Shown: positions 30,890-41,819, counted from the first letter of the stretch. The stretch is DNA of 45,536 bases from Streptomyces sp. MUM 178J (GCF_022414575.1 NZ_JADWYQ010000049.1:1-45536), one strand, 5' to 3'. Notes: generated from the letters alone by a model not told the origin. Numbers and translations are program-made.

Positions 30890-33628
30890 TCAGTCCTTGG
30901 GGCTGAACGTGGCGAACGCCGTCTCGCGCAGCGTCGTGCACTCCTCGTCCTGCCATTCACTCGCCTTGCAGCTGATCATGATCGAGTAGCCGTGCCGGTC
31001 GTCCACCTTGAAGCCCCTGTTGAGGACCCGTACCCGCTCACCGCCTTGATTGCGCTCGAACTGCCAGTCGGCCACGGTCGGATAGCCGTTGTACGCGACC
31101 TTGTCGATGCCGAGGTGCTTGTAGCCGCTGCTGCTGGCCCTGACGCCGGACACGGCCTGCTGCCAGGCCCATGCGGCGTCGTCGCCGGGGCTGGAGGTGA
31201 AGTCGATCTGCAGCCGGGGGAACCCGCCGCTCTCGCTGAATATCGCGCCGGAGTTCCGGCCCGCTATGCCCGTCTGCTTGAACTTCTCGGGCATGGCGAC
31301 GGTGAAATTGAACTGGGTGTTGGAGACCGTCGCATAACCGTCGGGAAGCGACTCCCCGCCCGGCTTGTCGCCGTTCTTCCCGCCGTCGTCGCCCTGTTGG
31401 CCGTCCGGGTCATCCCCGGCGTCGCCTGCGGTTCCGTTCCCGGCGCCGTTCCCGGCGCCTTCCGCGGCAGCGCCGTCCGGGCCGGGGCTGCCGCCGGAAT
31501 CCGCGTCCTTGGCGTTGCCGCCCTTGGCGGGGTCCTGGCCTTCTGTGGCCGCTCCGCCGTCACCGCCGCCGTTCGCCGCGCCGGCGGAGGCGGTCTTGTT
31601 CTTGTCGCCCTGGGAGTCCTTGCCGCCCTCGTCGCCGCCGCCCAGAGTGAGCAGCAGCACGGTGGACAGCACAGCCAGCGCGACCACCACCGCAACGATC
31701 ACCAGGGTGCGGCGGGAGACCACATCGGTGATCGGCGCACGCACAGGAGCCGGCCGCCCGGCGGGCTGCTGGGGCTGCGGCTTGGGCTCCGGTGCGGCTG
31801 CGGCCGCGGCCGCGTTCCGTACGGAGCGGAGCGCGCCGCGCAGCCGGTCGGCGGCGGGGTCCTTCGCAGCCGTCTCGGCCGGAGGCCGAGCTGCCGGGCC
31901 CCGGGGCGGAGCGGGCGGCGGCGGGGGCGGCATCGCTATGACCCGCGTGGCATCGGACTCCGGTTCGGGAACGGCGGGCTCCGGCGCTTCGGGGGCATGG
32001 ACCACGGCGGTCAGCAGCTTGCGGGCGCCGGTATCGTCCAGCCGCTGCTCCGGGTCCTTGGCGAGGAGCCCGTAGATGACTTCCTCCAGCGGGCCCGCGT
32101 TCTTGGGCGGGTCCAGCGGCTCGGTCATCACTGCGGTCAGCGTCGCGATCGCCGACCCCTTGTCGTACGGGGGCGCCCCGTCGACGCTCGCGTACAGCAG
32201 CCCGCCCAGCGACCAGAGGTCGGCTGCCGGGCCCGGCTTGTGGCCACGGGCACGTTCGGGGGAGATATACGAGGGCGCGCCGACGAGCATGCCGGTGGAG
32301 GTGATCGAGGGATCACCCTCGACCTGGGCGATGCCGAAGTCGGTGAGCACCACCCGCCCGTCCTCTGCGATCAGCACATTGGACGGCTTCACATCGCGGT
32401 GCAGGATGCCCTGCCGGTGGGCCGAGCGCAGCACGTCGAGGATCGCGAGTCCGACCTCGGCAGCGCGGCGGGGCGTCAGGGTGCCGTCCTCGCGGATGAC
32501 TTCGGCGAGGGACTTGCCCTCGACGAGCTCCATCACGATCCAGGGGCGGTCGTCCTCGTCGACGACGTCGTAGACGGTCACCGCGCTGTTGTTGCGGATC
32601 CTGGCGATCGCCTTGGCCTCGCGCAGAGTGCGGGTGATGAGACGTCGCTTCTCGTCCTCGTCAATGCTGTTGGGGAAGCGGAGCTCCTTGACGGCCACCG
32701 TGCGGCCGAGAGTCTCGTCGACGGCCCGCCACACCGTGCCCATGCCGCCGCGGCCGAGGACCCCGCCGAGCCTGTACCGACCGGCAAGGAGCTGCCCGTC
32801 GGCCCCGGCAGCCCCGCGCCCTGCCGCCGTCGCGGACGCCGCGCTCCGCCCGCCGCCCGCACCGGCCTTGGCCGACTCGCCCTTCCCCGAGCCCGCCGTG
32901 CCGGAGCCGGCCTTGCTCGTACCGCCCTTGACCGAGTCGGGCTTGCCTGAGTCAGGCTTGCCCGCGCCGGCCTTGCTCGTACCGCCCTTGACCGAGTCCG
33001 GCTTGCCTGAGTCAGGCTTGCCCGCGCCGGTCGAGTCCGTGCCGGACTTGGGCGCATCGGACTTGGGCGCATCGGACTTGGGCGCATCGGACGTGGCCCC
33101 GGCCTGCGTGCCCGCGTCGGAGGTGGCCGGACGCCCGGTCTCGGGCCGAGCGCTGTCCGACGGCCCTGCTGCCGGGGCTTCCTCCGGAGGGGACGCCTCG
33201 GCCTGCCCGGACTCCGACTGAGCCGACTTCTCCTGCTCAGGCTTCCTCTCGGCCTTAGTCTCGGCCTTCTTGTCGCCCGTGCGCACGCTCCGGCGGCCGG
33301 GCTCACTCTCGGTCGTGCTCTCGGCGCCGGCCTCGGTCTCGGCATCCGGGTCAGGGGCGTCGGCTTTTGGGGCGGAGGCCTTAGCAGGGCCTGTGTCCGC
33401 CGCGGAGCCGGTCGACTGATGCGGCGACTTGGCGTGCCCCGCCGCGGACCGGTTGCCCGAACCTTCGCCGCTTCCGGGCGGTATACGCGCCTCGGGCGAC
33501 GCGTCCGACGCCTTGTCGACCGCCGACTCCGGCTGCTTCCCGGGCTCCTGGGAATCCCCCCGGGGCTCCGTACCGGAAACCGGCCCGGCCGCCCGCTGGG
33601 GCTCCCGTGACTGCTCCGCCTCCGACAT
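30890..33628 (-). CDS. Ser/Thr protein kinase with long disordered N-terminus
   Basis: 912 residues, first gene of the kinase run. Residues 1-275 are a disordered Lys/Ala/Ser/Pro/Asp-rich segment with repeats (APKSD, GKPDSVKGGTSKAG). The kinase domain (about 280-545) is intact: LGRGGMGTVW, AVKEL, HRDVKPSN, DFGIAQVEG, SYISPERARG. A Pro-rich linker leads to a membrane helix near 641-663, then a Gly/Asp-rich stretch and an extracytoplasmic domain (LPDGYATVSNTQFNFTVAMP...) with two Cys near the end (CKASEWQDEEC) that may form a disulfide. The ATG has AGAGGGG 4 nt upstream. Gaps of 162, 172 and 35 bp in the run leave internal promoters possible. Confidence 0.9.
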   Translation of the reverse strand: MSEAEQSREPQRAAGPVSGTEPRGDSQEPGKQPESAVDKASDASPEARIPPGSGEGSGNRSAAGHAKSPHQSTGSAADTGPAKASAPKADAPDPDAETEAGAESTTESEPGRRSVRTGDKKAETKAERKPEQEKSAQSESGQAEASPPEEAPAAGPSDSARPETGRPATSDAGTQAGATSDAPKSDAPKSDAPKSGTDSTGAGKPDSGKPDSVKGGTSKAGAGKPDSGKPDSVKGGTSKAGSGTAGSGKGESAKAGAGGGRSAASATAAGRGAAGADGQLLAGRYRLGGVLGRGGMGTVWRAVDETLGRTVAVKELRFPNSIDEDEKRRLITRTLREAKAIARIRNNSAVTVYDVVDEDDRPWIVMELVEGKSLAEVIREDGTLTPRRAAEVGLAILDVLRSAHRQGILHRDVKPSNVLIAEDGRVVLTDFGIAQVEGDPSITSTGMLVGAPSYISPERARGHKPGPAADLWSLGGLLYASVDGAPPYDKGSAIATLTAVMTEPLDPPKNAGPLEEVIYGLLAKDPEQRLDDTGARKLLTAVVHAPEAPEPAVPEPESDATRVIAMPPPPPPAPPRGPAARPPAETAAKDPAADRLRGALRSVRNAAAAAAAPEPKPQPQQPAGRPAPVRAPITDVVSRRTLVIVAVVVALAVLSTVLLLTLGGGDEGGKDSQGDKNKTASAGAANGGGDGGAATEGQDPAKGGNAKDADSGGSPGPDGAAAEGAGNGAGNGTAGDAGDDPDGQQGDDGGKNGDKPGGESLPDGYATVSNTQFNFTVAMPEKFKQTGIAGRNSGAIFSESGGFPRLQIDFTSSPGDDAAWAWQQAVSGVRASSSGYKHLGIDKVAYNGYPTVADWQFERNQGGERVRVLNRGFKVDDRHGYSIMISCKASEWQDEECTTLRETAFATFSPKD
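32907..33088 (-). repeat. 60-bp and 15-bp coding repeats in the N-terminal kinase segment
   Basis: A 60-bp unit (GKPDSGKPDSVKGGTSKAGA type) is present twice in succession (about 32907-32966 and 32967-33026) with very few differences. Close by, GGACTTGGGCGCATC repeats three times exactly (33044-33088), encoding DAPKS units. Confidence 0.9.
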
Positions 33629-33873
33629 GCGTCCCCTCTGCGATCCCTGATCTTCGCCCGCGCCGGCCCGTTGGCCGCGCGTGCGGTAACCCGCCCTGGC
33701 AGAGCCCCCATTGTCCCTTACTCCGGGACCCGTCCATCTCCCGGGTCCGCCGATGCCCCGGACAGGCCCGAAAGGGTGGGATTACCACAATGCCATGAGA
33801 TGCTCAGAGTCGTTCAGACCAGGGCACACTCGATCAAGACCGTTGAAGCCGGAGCGCCGCGCCGGAGGGGGCT

Positions 33874-35580
33874 TCAGAGCGGAACGATGTCGGGCGCTCC
33901 CAGTCTCGCCGCGTCGGCCGTCAGGTCGTCCGGCTGGCGCTGCGACTCACGCTCGGCCTCCACCCGCTTCTCGTAGTGCGCCACCTCCTTCTCGATCTGT
34001 CTCTCGTCCCAGCCGAGGACGGGCGCCATCAACTCCGCGCACTCCCGCGCACAGCGCGTCCCCCGGTCGAAGGTCTCGATGGAGATCCTGGTCCGGCGGG
34101 TGAGCACATCGTCCAGATGTCGCGCGCCTTCATGCGAAGCCGCATAGACGACCTCCGCCCGCAGATAGTCCTCCGCACCCTCCAGCGGATCACCGAGGCC
34201 GGGATCGTCGGCGATCAGCGCGAGCAGTTCCTCGATGAGCGAGCCGTACCGGTTCAACAGATGCTCCACGCGCACCACGTGAAGCCCCGTCCGGGCCGCG
34301 ATCCTCGCCCGGGCGTTCCACAGTGCTCGATAGCCCTCCGCGCCGAGCAGCGGCACATCCTCGGTGACGCAGTCCGCGACCCGCTGGTCCAGCCCGTGCA
34401 CCGCCTCGTCCACCGCGTCTTTCGCCATGACCCGATAGGTCGTGTACTTGCCGCCCGCGACGACCACCAGGCCCGGGACGGGGTGCGCCACCGTGTGCTC
34501 GCGCGACAGCTTGCTCGTGGCGTCCGACTCGCCGGCCAGCAGGGGTCGCAGCCCCGCGTACACCCCTTGGACGTCGTCCCGGGTCAGGGGCACGGCCAGC
34601 ACCGCGTTCACATGGTCGAGGAGATAGTCGATGTCGGCGCTGGAAGCGGCGGGATGAGCCTTGTCGAGATCCCAGTCGGTGTCGGTCGTGCCCACGATCC
34701 AGTGCCGACCCCAGGGGATGACGAACAGCACCGACTTCTCCGTGCGGAGAATGAGCCCGGTCGTCGAGTGGATGCGGTCCTTGGGCACGACCAGATGGAT
34801 CCCTTTGGACGCCCGCACATGGAACTGGCCGCGCTCTCCGATCAGCGCCTGTGTGTCATCCGTCCACACCCCGGTGGCATTGACGATCTGCCTGGCCCGG
34901 ACCTCGTACTCCCCGCCGGCCTCGACATCCTGCACCCGGGCTCCGACGACTCGGTCCCTCTCCCGCAGAAAGCCGACCACCCGCGCCCGGCTGGCGACTT
35001 GGGCCCCGTAGCTCGACGCCGTCCGCACGAGGGTGGCCACATAGCGGGCGTCGTCCATCTGCGCGTCGTAGTACTGCAACGCGCCGACCAGAGCGTCCTT
35101 CCGCAGGGCGGGGGCGACCCGCAGGGCCAGGCGTCGCGACAGATGGCGATGCACGGGCAGTCCACGCCCATGCCCGGAGGAGATGGACATGGCGTCGTAC
35201 AGCGCGACGCCTGAGCCCGCGTACAGGCGCTCCCATCCCTTGTGCTGGAGCGGATAGAGGAAAGGCACGGGCTTGACCAGATGCGGGGCGAGCCGCTCCA
35301 GCAGCAGTCCCCGCTCTTTGAGAGCCTCTCTCACCAGGGCGAAGTCCAGCATCTCCAGATACCGCAGTCCACCGTGGATGAGCTTGCTCGACCGGCTCGA
35401 CGTGCCCGAAGCCCAGTCACGGGCCTCGACGAGCCCTGTCGACAGCCCACGGGTGACGGCGTCCAGCGCGGTGCCGGCTCCCACCACACCGCCGCCCACC
35501 ACCAGAATGTCCAGTTCCCGCTCGGCCATTGCGGCGAGCGCCGCGGCGCGCTCCGCGGGTCCCAGTGTCACTGTCCTCAC
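33874..35580 (-). CDS. glpD: Glycerol-3-phosphate dehydrogenase (FAD-dependent)
   Basis: 568 residues, oxidising sn-glycerol 3-phosphate to dihydroxyacetone phosphate at the membrane with electrons passing to quinone. FAD dinucleotide fold at about 23-45 (LDILVVGGGVVGAGTALDAVTRG), the family motif SGTSSRSSKLIHGGLRYLE, substrate-site stretch GRHWIVGTTDTDWD, VVAGGKYTTYRVMAKDAVD, and the GlpD C-terminal helical domain with DVLTRRTRISIETFDRG. The GTG at 35580 has GGGAGG 5 nt upstream. No glpF or glpK is next to it. An 8-bp repeat array lies in its upstream region. Confidence 0.95.
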   Translation of the reverse strand: MRTVTLGPAERAAALAAMAERELDILVVGGGVVGAGTALDAVTRGLSTGLVEARDWASGTSSRSSKLIHGGLRYLEMLDFALVREALKERGLLLERLAPHLVKPVPFLYPLQHKGWERLYAGSGVALYDAMSISSGHGRGLPVHRHLSRRLALRVAPALRKDALVGALQYYDAQMDDARYVATLVRTASSYGAQVASRARVVGFLRERDRVVGARVQDVEAGGEYEVRARQIVNATGVWTDDTQALIGERGQFHVRASKGIHLVVPKDRIHSTTGLILRTEKSVLFVIPWGRHWIVGTTDTDWDLDKAHPAASSADIDYLLDHVNAVLAVPLTRDDVQGVYAGLRPLLAGESDATSKLSREHTVAHPVPGLVVVAGGKYTTYRVMAKDAVDEAVHGLDQRVADCVTEDVPLLGAEGYRALWNARARIAARTGLHVVRVEHLLNRYGSLIEELLALIADDPGLGDPLEGAEDYLRAEVVYAASHEGARHLDDVLTRRTRISIETFDRGTRCARECAELMAPVLGWDERQIEKEVAHYEKRVEAERESQRQPDDLTADAARLGAPDIVPL

Positions 35581-35634
35581 TGCTGCCTCCCGTCGCCCGC
35601 GGGCGGGCGTTTGTCGGCGTGTCCGGTGCGGTCC

Positions 35635-35675
35635 TGCGGTGATGCGGTGATGCGGTGATGCGGTGATGCGGTGAT
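35635..35675. repeat. 8-bp tandem repeat (GATGCGGT) upstream of glpD
   Basis: Four perfect GATGCGGT units (35641-35672) flanked by partial copies (TGCGGT before, GAT after). It lies 55-95 bp upstream of the glpD start, where copy-number change could alter promoter spacing. Confidence 0.92.
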
Positions 35676-35772
35676 ACAGCCGTGCAGTCTCAGGGGCCCA
35701 TGGCCCTGACGCTGTGTGCGGCCGGGCTCACAACGTCGATTCTGGCCGCACTCCGCCGCTTCAGCCACCGCC

Positions 35773-35781
35773 TGTGGATAA
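35773..35781 (-). promoter_or_regulatory. Single DnaA-box-like nonamer
   Basis: TTATCCACA on the minus strand matches the classical DnaA box exactly. It stands alone, so it is not an origin; a regulatory site or chance match are both possible. Confidence 0.3.
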
Positions 35782-35915
35782 CACTCGGACGGCCACAGGC
35801 TCGCAATACGGCATATCGGTCATATTTACGCCTAGTCTGACATTGCGCCTGCTCATTCTGTCCACTGGGCTTGCGCCCTCTGCCCCTCTTGGCTATGGGA
35901 AGGACGGCCACCGCC

Positions 35916-37163
35916 ATGCCCGCAGATTTCGCCGTGATCGGACTCGGCTGCCTCGGACTGCCGCTCGCCCAGGCCGCAGTGGCCGCCGGCATCGGAACGA
36001 TCGGCTACGAAACCGACCCGAGCCCGCGCCGTCCGGCGGAACCGGCGGCGGGCCGCACTCCGGCGGACATCCGCCGAATGGTCTCCGGCGGCTTCCGCTC
36101 CGTCACCGACCCGGCGGAACTCGGCCGGGTGCGCACTGCGGCGATCTGCGCGCCCACCCCGCTTGGGGCCGACGGCACACCGGATCTCGCGTCGGTCGCG
36201 GACGCCGCCCGCGCCCTCGCCCCGCGGCTGCGGCCGCACACCACGGTGCTGCTGGAGTCCGCCGTGCTTCCGGGCACCACCGACGAGTTCCTGCGCCCCC
36301 TCCTCGAAGAGGGGTCGGGGCTGCGGGCGGGCCGGGACTTCCATCTGGCGCACTCCCCCGGGCGTCTGGACCCGGGCAGCCGGACCCATGGTTACGCCAA
36401 CACCCCGAAGGTGATCGGCGGCCTCACCCCGGCCTGCACCGAAGCGGCCGCCGCCTTCTACAGCCGGCTGACCGACAAGGTCGTCCGGGCACGCGGGCTC
36501 CGCGAGGCCGAGACCGTCAAAGTCCTCGAAACCAACTACCGACAGGTCAATATCGCGCTGGTCAACGAGATGGCGGTGCTCTGCCACGACCTCGGCGTCG
36601 ACTTCTGGGACGTCGTCCGCTGCGCCGAGACCAAGCCGTTCGGCTTCCAGGCGTTCCGGCCCGGCCCCGGCGTGGGCGGCCACGGCGTTCCGATGGATCC
36701 GCGCTTCCTGCCCCCCGCGGGGGCCGCGCCGCGCGGAGCCCTGCGCATGGTCGGCCTCGCACAGGAGATCAACGCCAGCATGCCGCAGTACGTGGTCCAG
36801 CGCTGCGCCGCCCTGCTGAACGAGCACGGCAAGTCGGCGCGCGGCGCGCGCGTACTGCTCCTCGGCGTCACCTACAAACCGGACCTCGCCGATCTGCAGT
36901 GCTCCCCCGCCGTCGAGGTCGCCCGCCGACTGATGGACCTGGGGGCGTCGGTGAGCTACCACGACCCGTATGTGCCGCACTGGAGGGTGCGGGACCTGCC
37001 GGTCCCGAGGGCGGACTCGCTGTACGAGGCCGCGGCCGGCGCGGATCTGACGGTGCTTCTCCAGCACCACCGGACGTACGACCTCCAGGGCCTGGCGGTC
37101 AAGGCCCAGTTGCTGCTCGACACCCGCGGCGCCACCCCGGCGGGCGCGGCCCACCGCCTGTGA
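35916..37163 (+). CDS. UDP-glucose/GDP-mannose dehydrogenase family protein lacking the catalytic Cys
   Basis: 415 residues of the nucleotide-sugar 6-dehydrogenase family, WecC/TuaD-like. NAD-binding fold at the start (VIGLGCLGLPLAQAAVAAG), central domain with EAETVKVLETNYRQVNIALVNE, and a C-terminal UDP-binding domain with LLLGVTYKPDLADLQCSPAVEVARRL and SYHDPYVP. The active-site motif, normally GGHCxPxDP, reads GGHGVPMDP: codon 257 (36684-36686) is GGC (Gly) where Cys is expected. Without that thiol the second oxidation step cannot proceed by the known mechanism. ATG at 35916 follows GGGAAGGA at 35897-35904; ATG at 35895 is the alternative. Substrate unknown; no glycosyltransferase cluster is nearby. 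Confidence 0.85.
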   Translation: MPADFAVIGLGCLGLPLAQAAVAAGIGTIGYETDPSPRRPAEPAAGRTPADIRRMVSGGFRSVTDPAELGRVRTAAICAPTPLGADGTPDLASVADAARALAPRLRPHTTVLLESAVLPGTTDEFLRPLLEEGSGLRAGRDFHLAHSPGRLDPGSRTHGYANTPKVIGGLTPACTEAAAAFYSRLTDKVVRARGLREAETVKVLETNYRQVNIALVNEMAVLCHDLGVDFWDVVRCAETKPFGFQAFRPGPGVGGHGVPMDPRFLPPAGAAPRGALRMVGLAQEINASMPQYVVQRCAALLNEHGKSARGARVLLLGVTYKPDLADLQCSPAVEVARRLMDLGASVSYHDPYVPHWRVRDLPVPRADSLYEAAAGADLTVLLQHHRTYDLQGLAVKAQLLLDTRGATPAGAAHRL

Positions 37164-37262
37164 GACTCCCGAGCGCTCTCCGCCCATCCCGTCCCGACGC
37201 TTCCCGCAACCAGGGAAGACGCCCGCCGACGGGGCGGTCGGGGGTCGGGGCGGGGCCCGGTT

Positions 37263-37307
37263 GCGGGAGCCTTGCCCACGTCTCAGGGGTTGGGGGCAGG
37301 CTCCCGC
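37263..37307. terminator. Bidirectional hairpin between convergent genes
   Basis: GCGGGAGCCTTGCCC (37263-37277) pairs with GGGCAGGCTCCCGC (37294-37307) with one bulged base and a 16-nt loop. It lies between the dehydrogenase homologue and guaB3 stops and can serve both strands. Confidence 0.6.
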
Positions 37308-37326
37308 CGAGGTCAGAGAGAAGCGG

Positions 37327-38451
37327 TCAGCGGCTGTGCTGGGAGTCCGCGACCGTCACCTCGACCCGCTGGAACTCCTTGAGCTCGCTGTAGCCGGTCG
37401 TCGCCATGGCCCGCTTGAGCGCGCCGAAGAAGTTCATCGAGCCGTCCGGCTTGTGCGAGGGCCCGGTGAGGATCTCCTCCGTGGTGCCCACGACACCCAG
37501 GTCCACCAGCTTGCCGCGCGGCACGTCCTCGTGGACCGCCTCCATGCCCCAGTGACGGCCCTTGCCCGGGGCCTCGGCGGCGCGGGCCAGCGGGGAGCCC
37601 ATCATCACGGCGTCCGCGCCGCAGGCGATCGCCTTCGGCAGATCGCCCGACCAGCCCACACCGCCGTCGGCGATGACATGGACATACCGGCCACCGGACT
37701 CGTCCATGTAGTCACGGCGGGCCGCGGCCACATCGGCGACCGCCGTCGCCATCGGCACCTGGATGCCCAGGACGTTGCGCGTGGTGTGCGCGGCGCCGCC
37801 GCCGAAGCCGACGAGCACGCCCGCAGCCCCCGTGCGCATCAGGTGCAGCGCGGCCGTGTAGGTCGCGCAGCCGCCGACGATGACCGGCACGTCCAGCTCG
37901 TAGATGAACTGCTTCAGATTCAGCGGCTCGGCCGCGCCCGAGACATGCTCGGCGGAGACGGTGGTGCCGCGGATGACGAACAGGTCCACACCGGCGTCCA
38001 CGACGGCCTTGGAGAACTGCGCGGTGCGCTGCGGCGAGAGCGCGGCGGCGGTGACCACTCCGGAGTCGCGGACCTCCTTGATGCGCTGCCCGATCAGCTC
38101 TTCCTTGATCGGCTCGGCGTAGATCTCCTGCAGCCGGCGGGTCGCCTCGTCCGCCTCAAGATCGGCGATCTCGTCGAGCAGCGGCTGGGGGTCCTCGTAC
38201 CGGGTCCACAGCCCCTCGAGGTTCAGCACGCCGAGCCCGCCCAGCTCGCCGATGCGGATCGCTGTCTGCGGCGAGACGACGGAGTCCATGGGGGCGGCGA
38301 GGAAGGGCAGCTCAAAGCGGTAGGCGTCGATCTGCCAGGCGATCGAGACCTCTTTCGGGTCCCGGGTGCGCCGGCTCGGTACGACGGCGATGTCATCGAA
38401 CGCGTACGCCCGGCGGCCGCGCTTGCCGCGCCCGATCTCGATCTCAGTCAC
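37327..38451 (-). CDS. guaB3: GuaB3 family IMP dehydrogenase-related protein
   Basis: 374 residues: an IMPDH/GMPR TIM barrel without CBS domains. It begins VTEIEIGRGKRGRRAYAFDDIAVVPSRRTRDP, with LPFLAAPMDSVVSP, VGGCATYTAALHLMRTGAAGVLVGFGGG and ADGGVGWSGDLPKAIACGADAVMMGSPLA. This is the actinobacterial/cyanobacterial GuaB3 type, which sits downstream of guaB as here; its physiological reaction in streptomycetes is not settled. The loop that carries the catalytic Cys in GuaB (GSICTTR) is replaced by GFGGGAAHTTRNV, with no Cys at that site. The GTG at 38451 has GGAAAGG about 11 nt upstream. A terminator hairpin separates it from guaB. Confidence 0.92.
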   Translation of the reverse strand: MTEIEIGRGKRGRRAYAFDDIAVVPSRRTRDPKEVSIAWQIDAYRFELPFLAAPMDSVVSPQTAIRIGELGGLGVLNLEGLWTRYEDPQPLLDEIADLEADEATRRLQEIYAEPIKEELIGQRIKEVRDSGVVTAAALSPQRTAQFSKAVVDAGVDLFVIRGTTVSAEHVSGAAEPLNLKQFIYELDVPVIVGGCATYTAALHLMRTGAAGVLVGFGGGAAHTTRNVLGIQVPMATAVADVAAARRDYMDESGGRYVHVIADGGVGWSGDLPKAIACGADAVMMGSPLARAAEAPGKGRHWGMEAVHEDVPRGKLVDLGVVGTTEEILTGPSHKPDGSMNFFGALKRAMATTGYSELKEFQRVEVTVADSQHSR

Positions 38452-38518
38452 GTTGTGTGGGCCTTTCCCTCTACGTCTGCCGGGTCCAGTATCCCCGACA
38501 ACCCCCGTGCACACGTCT

Positions 38519-38549
38519 GGGGCGGCCCCGGATGCCCCGGGACCGCCCC
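38519..38549 (-). terminator. Terminator hairpin downstream of guaB
   Basis: On the minus strand, GGGGCGGTCCCGG pairs with CCGGGGCCGCCCC (one G-U), with a 5-nt loop, 18 bp past the guaB stop. No U-tract. It may partly uncouple guaB3 from guaB. Confidence 0.65.
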
Positions 38550-38566
38550 TTCACGTGCGCGTGCCG

Positions 38567-40923
<2,357 letters not shown>

Positions 40924-41019
40924 ACCGTGCGCCCTCCCCTCCCGCTCGACCGACTCGTCCCCGAGGAACTCCACCCCTCAAGGATGCGGCATCGCGCGGG
41001 AAACGTATGCCCGCCGCCG

Positions 41020-41057
41020 TCGGCGACCCCGCCCACCCGGCGGCGGGCGGGGCCGAC
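41020..41057 (-). terminator. Hairpin downstream of bldM
   Basis: CCCCGCCC (41027-41034) pairs with GGGCGGGG (41045-41052), extended by GTCGG/CCGAC on the outside. It lies about 80 bp past the bldM stop and before the sigma-factor gene. No U-tract. Confidence 0.5.
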
Positions 41058-41134
41058 AGCACCCCCGGATAAGGCTTGCCCTCGGCCCATTCGGCCGGCC
41101 CCGATTTGAGATCCCGATCCGCTCCGCCCGACGC

Positions 41135-41746
41135 CTAGCGAACCAGGCCCCAGCGGAATCCGAGCGCCACCGCGTGCGCCCGGTCCGAGGCGCCGAGCTT
41201 CTTGAAAAGCCGCCTGGCGTGCGTCTTCACCGTGTCCTCTGAGAGGAAGAGCTCCCGGCCGATCTCGGCATTGGACCGGCCGTGGCTCATGCCTTCGAGC
41301 ACCTGGATCTCGCGTGCGGTGAGCGTGGGCGCGGCGCCCATCTCCGCGGAGCGCAGCCGGCGCGGGGCGAGCCGCCAGGTGGGGTCGGCGAGCGCCTGGG
41401 TGACGGTCGCGCGCAGCTCGGCGCGTGAAGCGTCCTTGTGCAGATAGCCGCGCGCGCCTGCGGCGACGGCCAGCGCCACGCCGTCCAGGTCCTCGGCCAC
41501 GGTCAGCATGATGATCCGAGCGCCGGGGTCGGCGGACAGCAACCGGCGGACGGTCTCCACGCCGCCCAGTCCGGGCATGCGCACGTCCATGAGAATCAGA
41601 TCCGAGCGATCGGCGCCCCAGCGGCGGAGGACTTCCTCGCCGTTGGCCGCGGTCGTCACGCGCTCGACGCCGGGCACGGTCGCTACCGCGCGGCGCAGCG
41701 CCTCTCGGGCAAGCGGGGAGTCGTCGCAGACGAGAACGGAAGTCAT
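41135..41746 (-). CDS. bldM: Developmental response regulator BldM
   Basis: 203 residues: receiver domain (about 1-120; Asp8-Asp9, Asp54 in ILMDVRMPG, Lys104) and LuxR-type helix-turn-helix (about 138-200; LTAREIQVLEGMSHGRSNAEIG, TVKTHARRLFKKLGASDR). Sequence and place next to whiD identify BldM, which acts as a homodimer and as a heterodimer with WhiI to switch on aerial growth and sporulation genes; phosphorylation of Asp54 is not needed (established knowledge). The ATG has GGAGG (6 nt upstream). It is divergent from whiD across 439 bp, which holds a BldM-like site at 41804-41819. Confidence 0.95.
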   Translation of the reverse strand: MTSVLVCDDSPLAREALRRAVATVPGVERVTTAANGEEVLRRWGADRSDLILMDVRMPGLGGVETVRRLLSADPGARIIMLTVAEDLDGVALAVAAGARGYLHKDASRAELRATVTQALADPTWRLAPRRLRSAEMGAAPTLTAREIQVLEGMSHGRSNAEIGRELFLSEDTVKTHARRLFKKLGASDRAHAVALGFRWGLVR

Positions 41747-41803
41747 GGCCGTCCTCCGCAGCTGATGCGCGTCACCTTGAGCCTCCAGGCTGGGTACGTT
41801 TCG

Positions 41804-41819
41804 TCACCTGTGCGGTTGA
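41804..41819. promoter_or_regulatory. Candidate BldM-binding site
   Basis: TCACCTGTGCGGTTGA is an imperfect 16-bp palindrome 57 bp upstream of bldM. It differs at two positions from the BldM homodimer palindrome TCACCCGNNCGGGTGA, which I recall from published work. Autoregulation is inferred. Confidence 0.4.

Larger units (their letters stand above)
35581..35915. other. Divergent intergenic region glpD / nucleotide-sugar dehydrogenase homologue
   Basis: 335 bp holding an 8-bp tandem array (35635-35675), a DnaA-box-like nonamer (35773-35781) and an AT-richer stretch at 35800-35850 with TAGTCT (35833-35838), a possible -10 for the plus-strand gene without a matching -35. No gene seen. Confidence 0.5.

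Noticed and set aside
35773..35781. Replication origin suggested by a DnaA box
   Set aside because: Only one box and no dnaA/dnaN or further boxes nearby.
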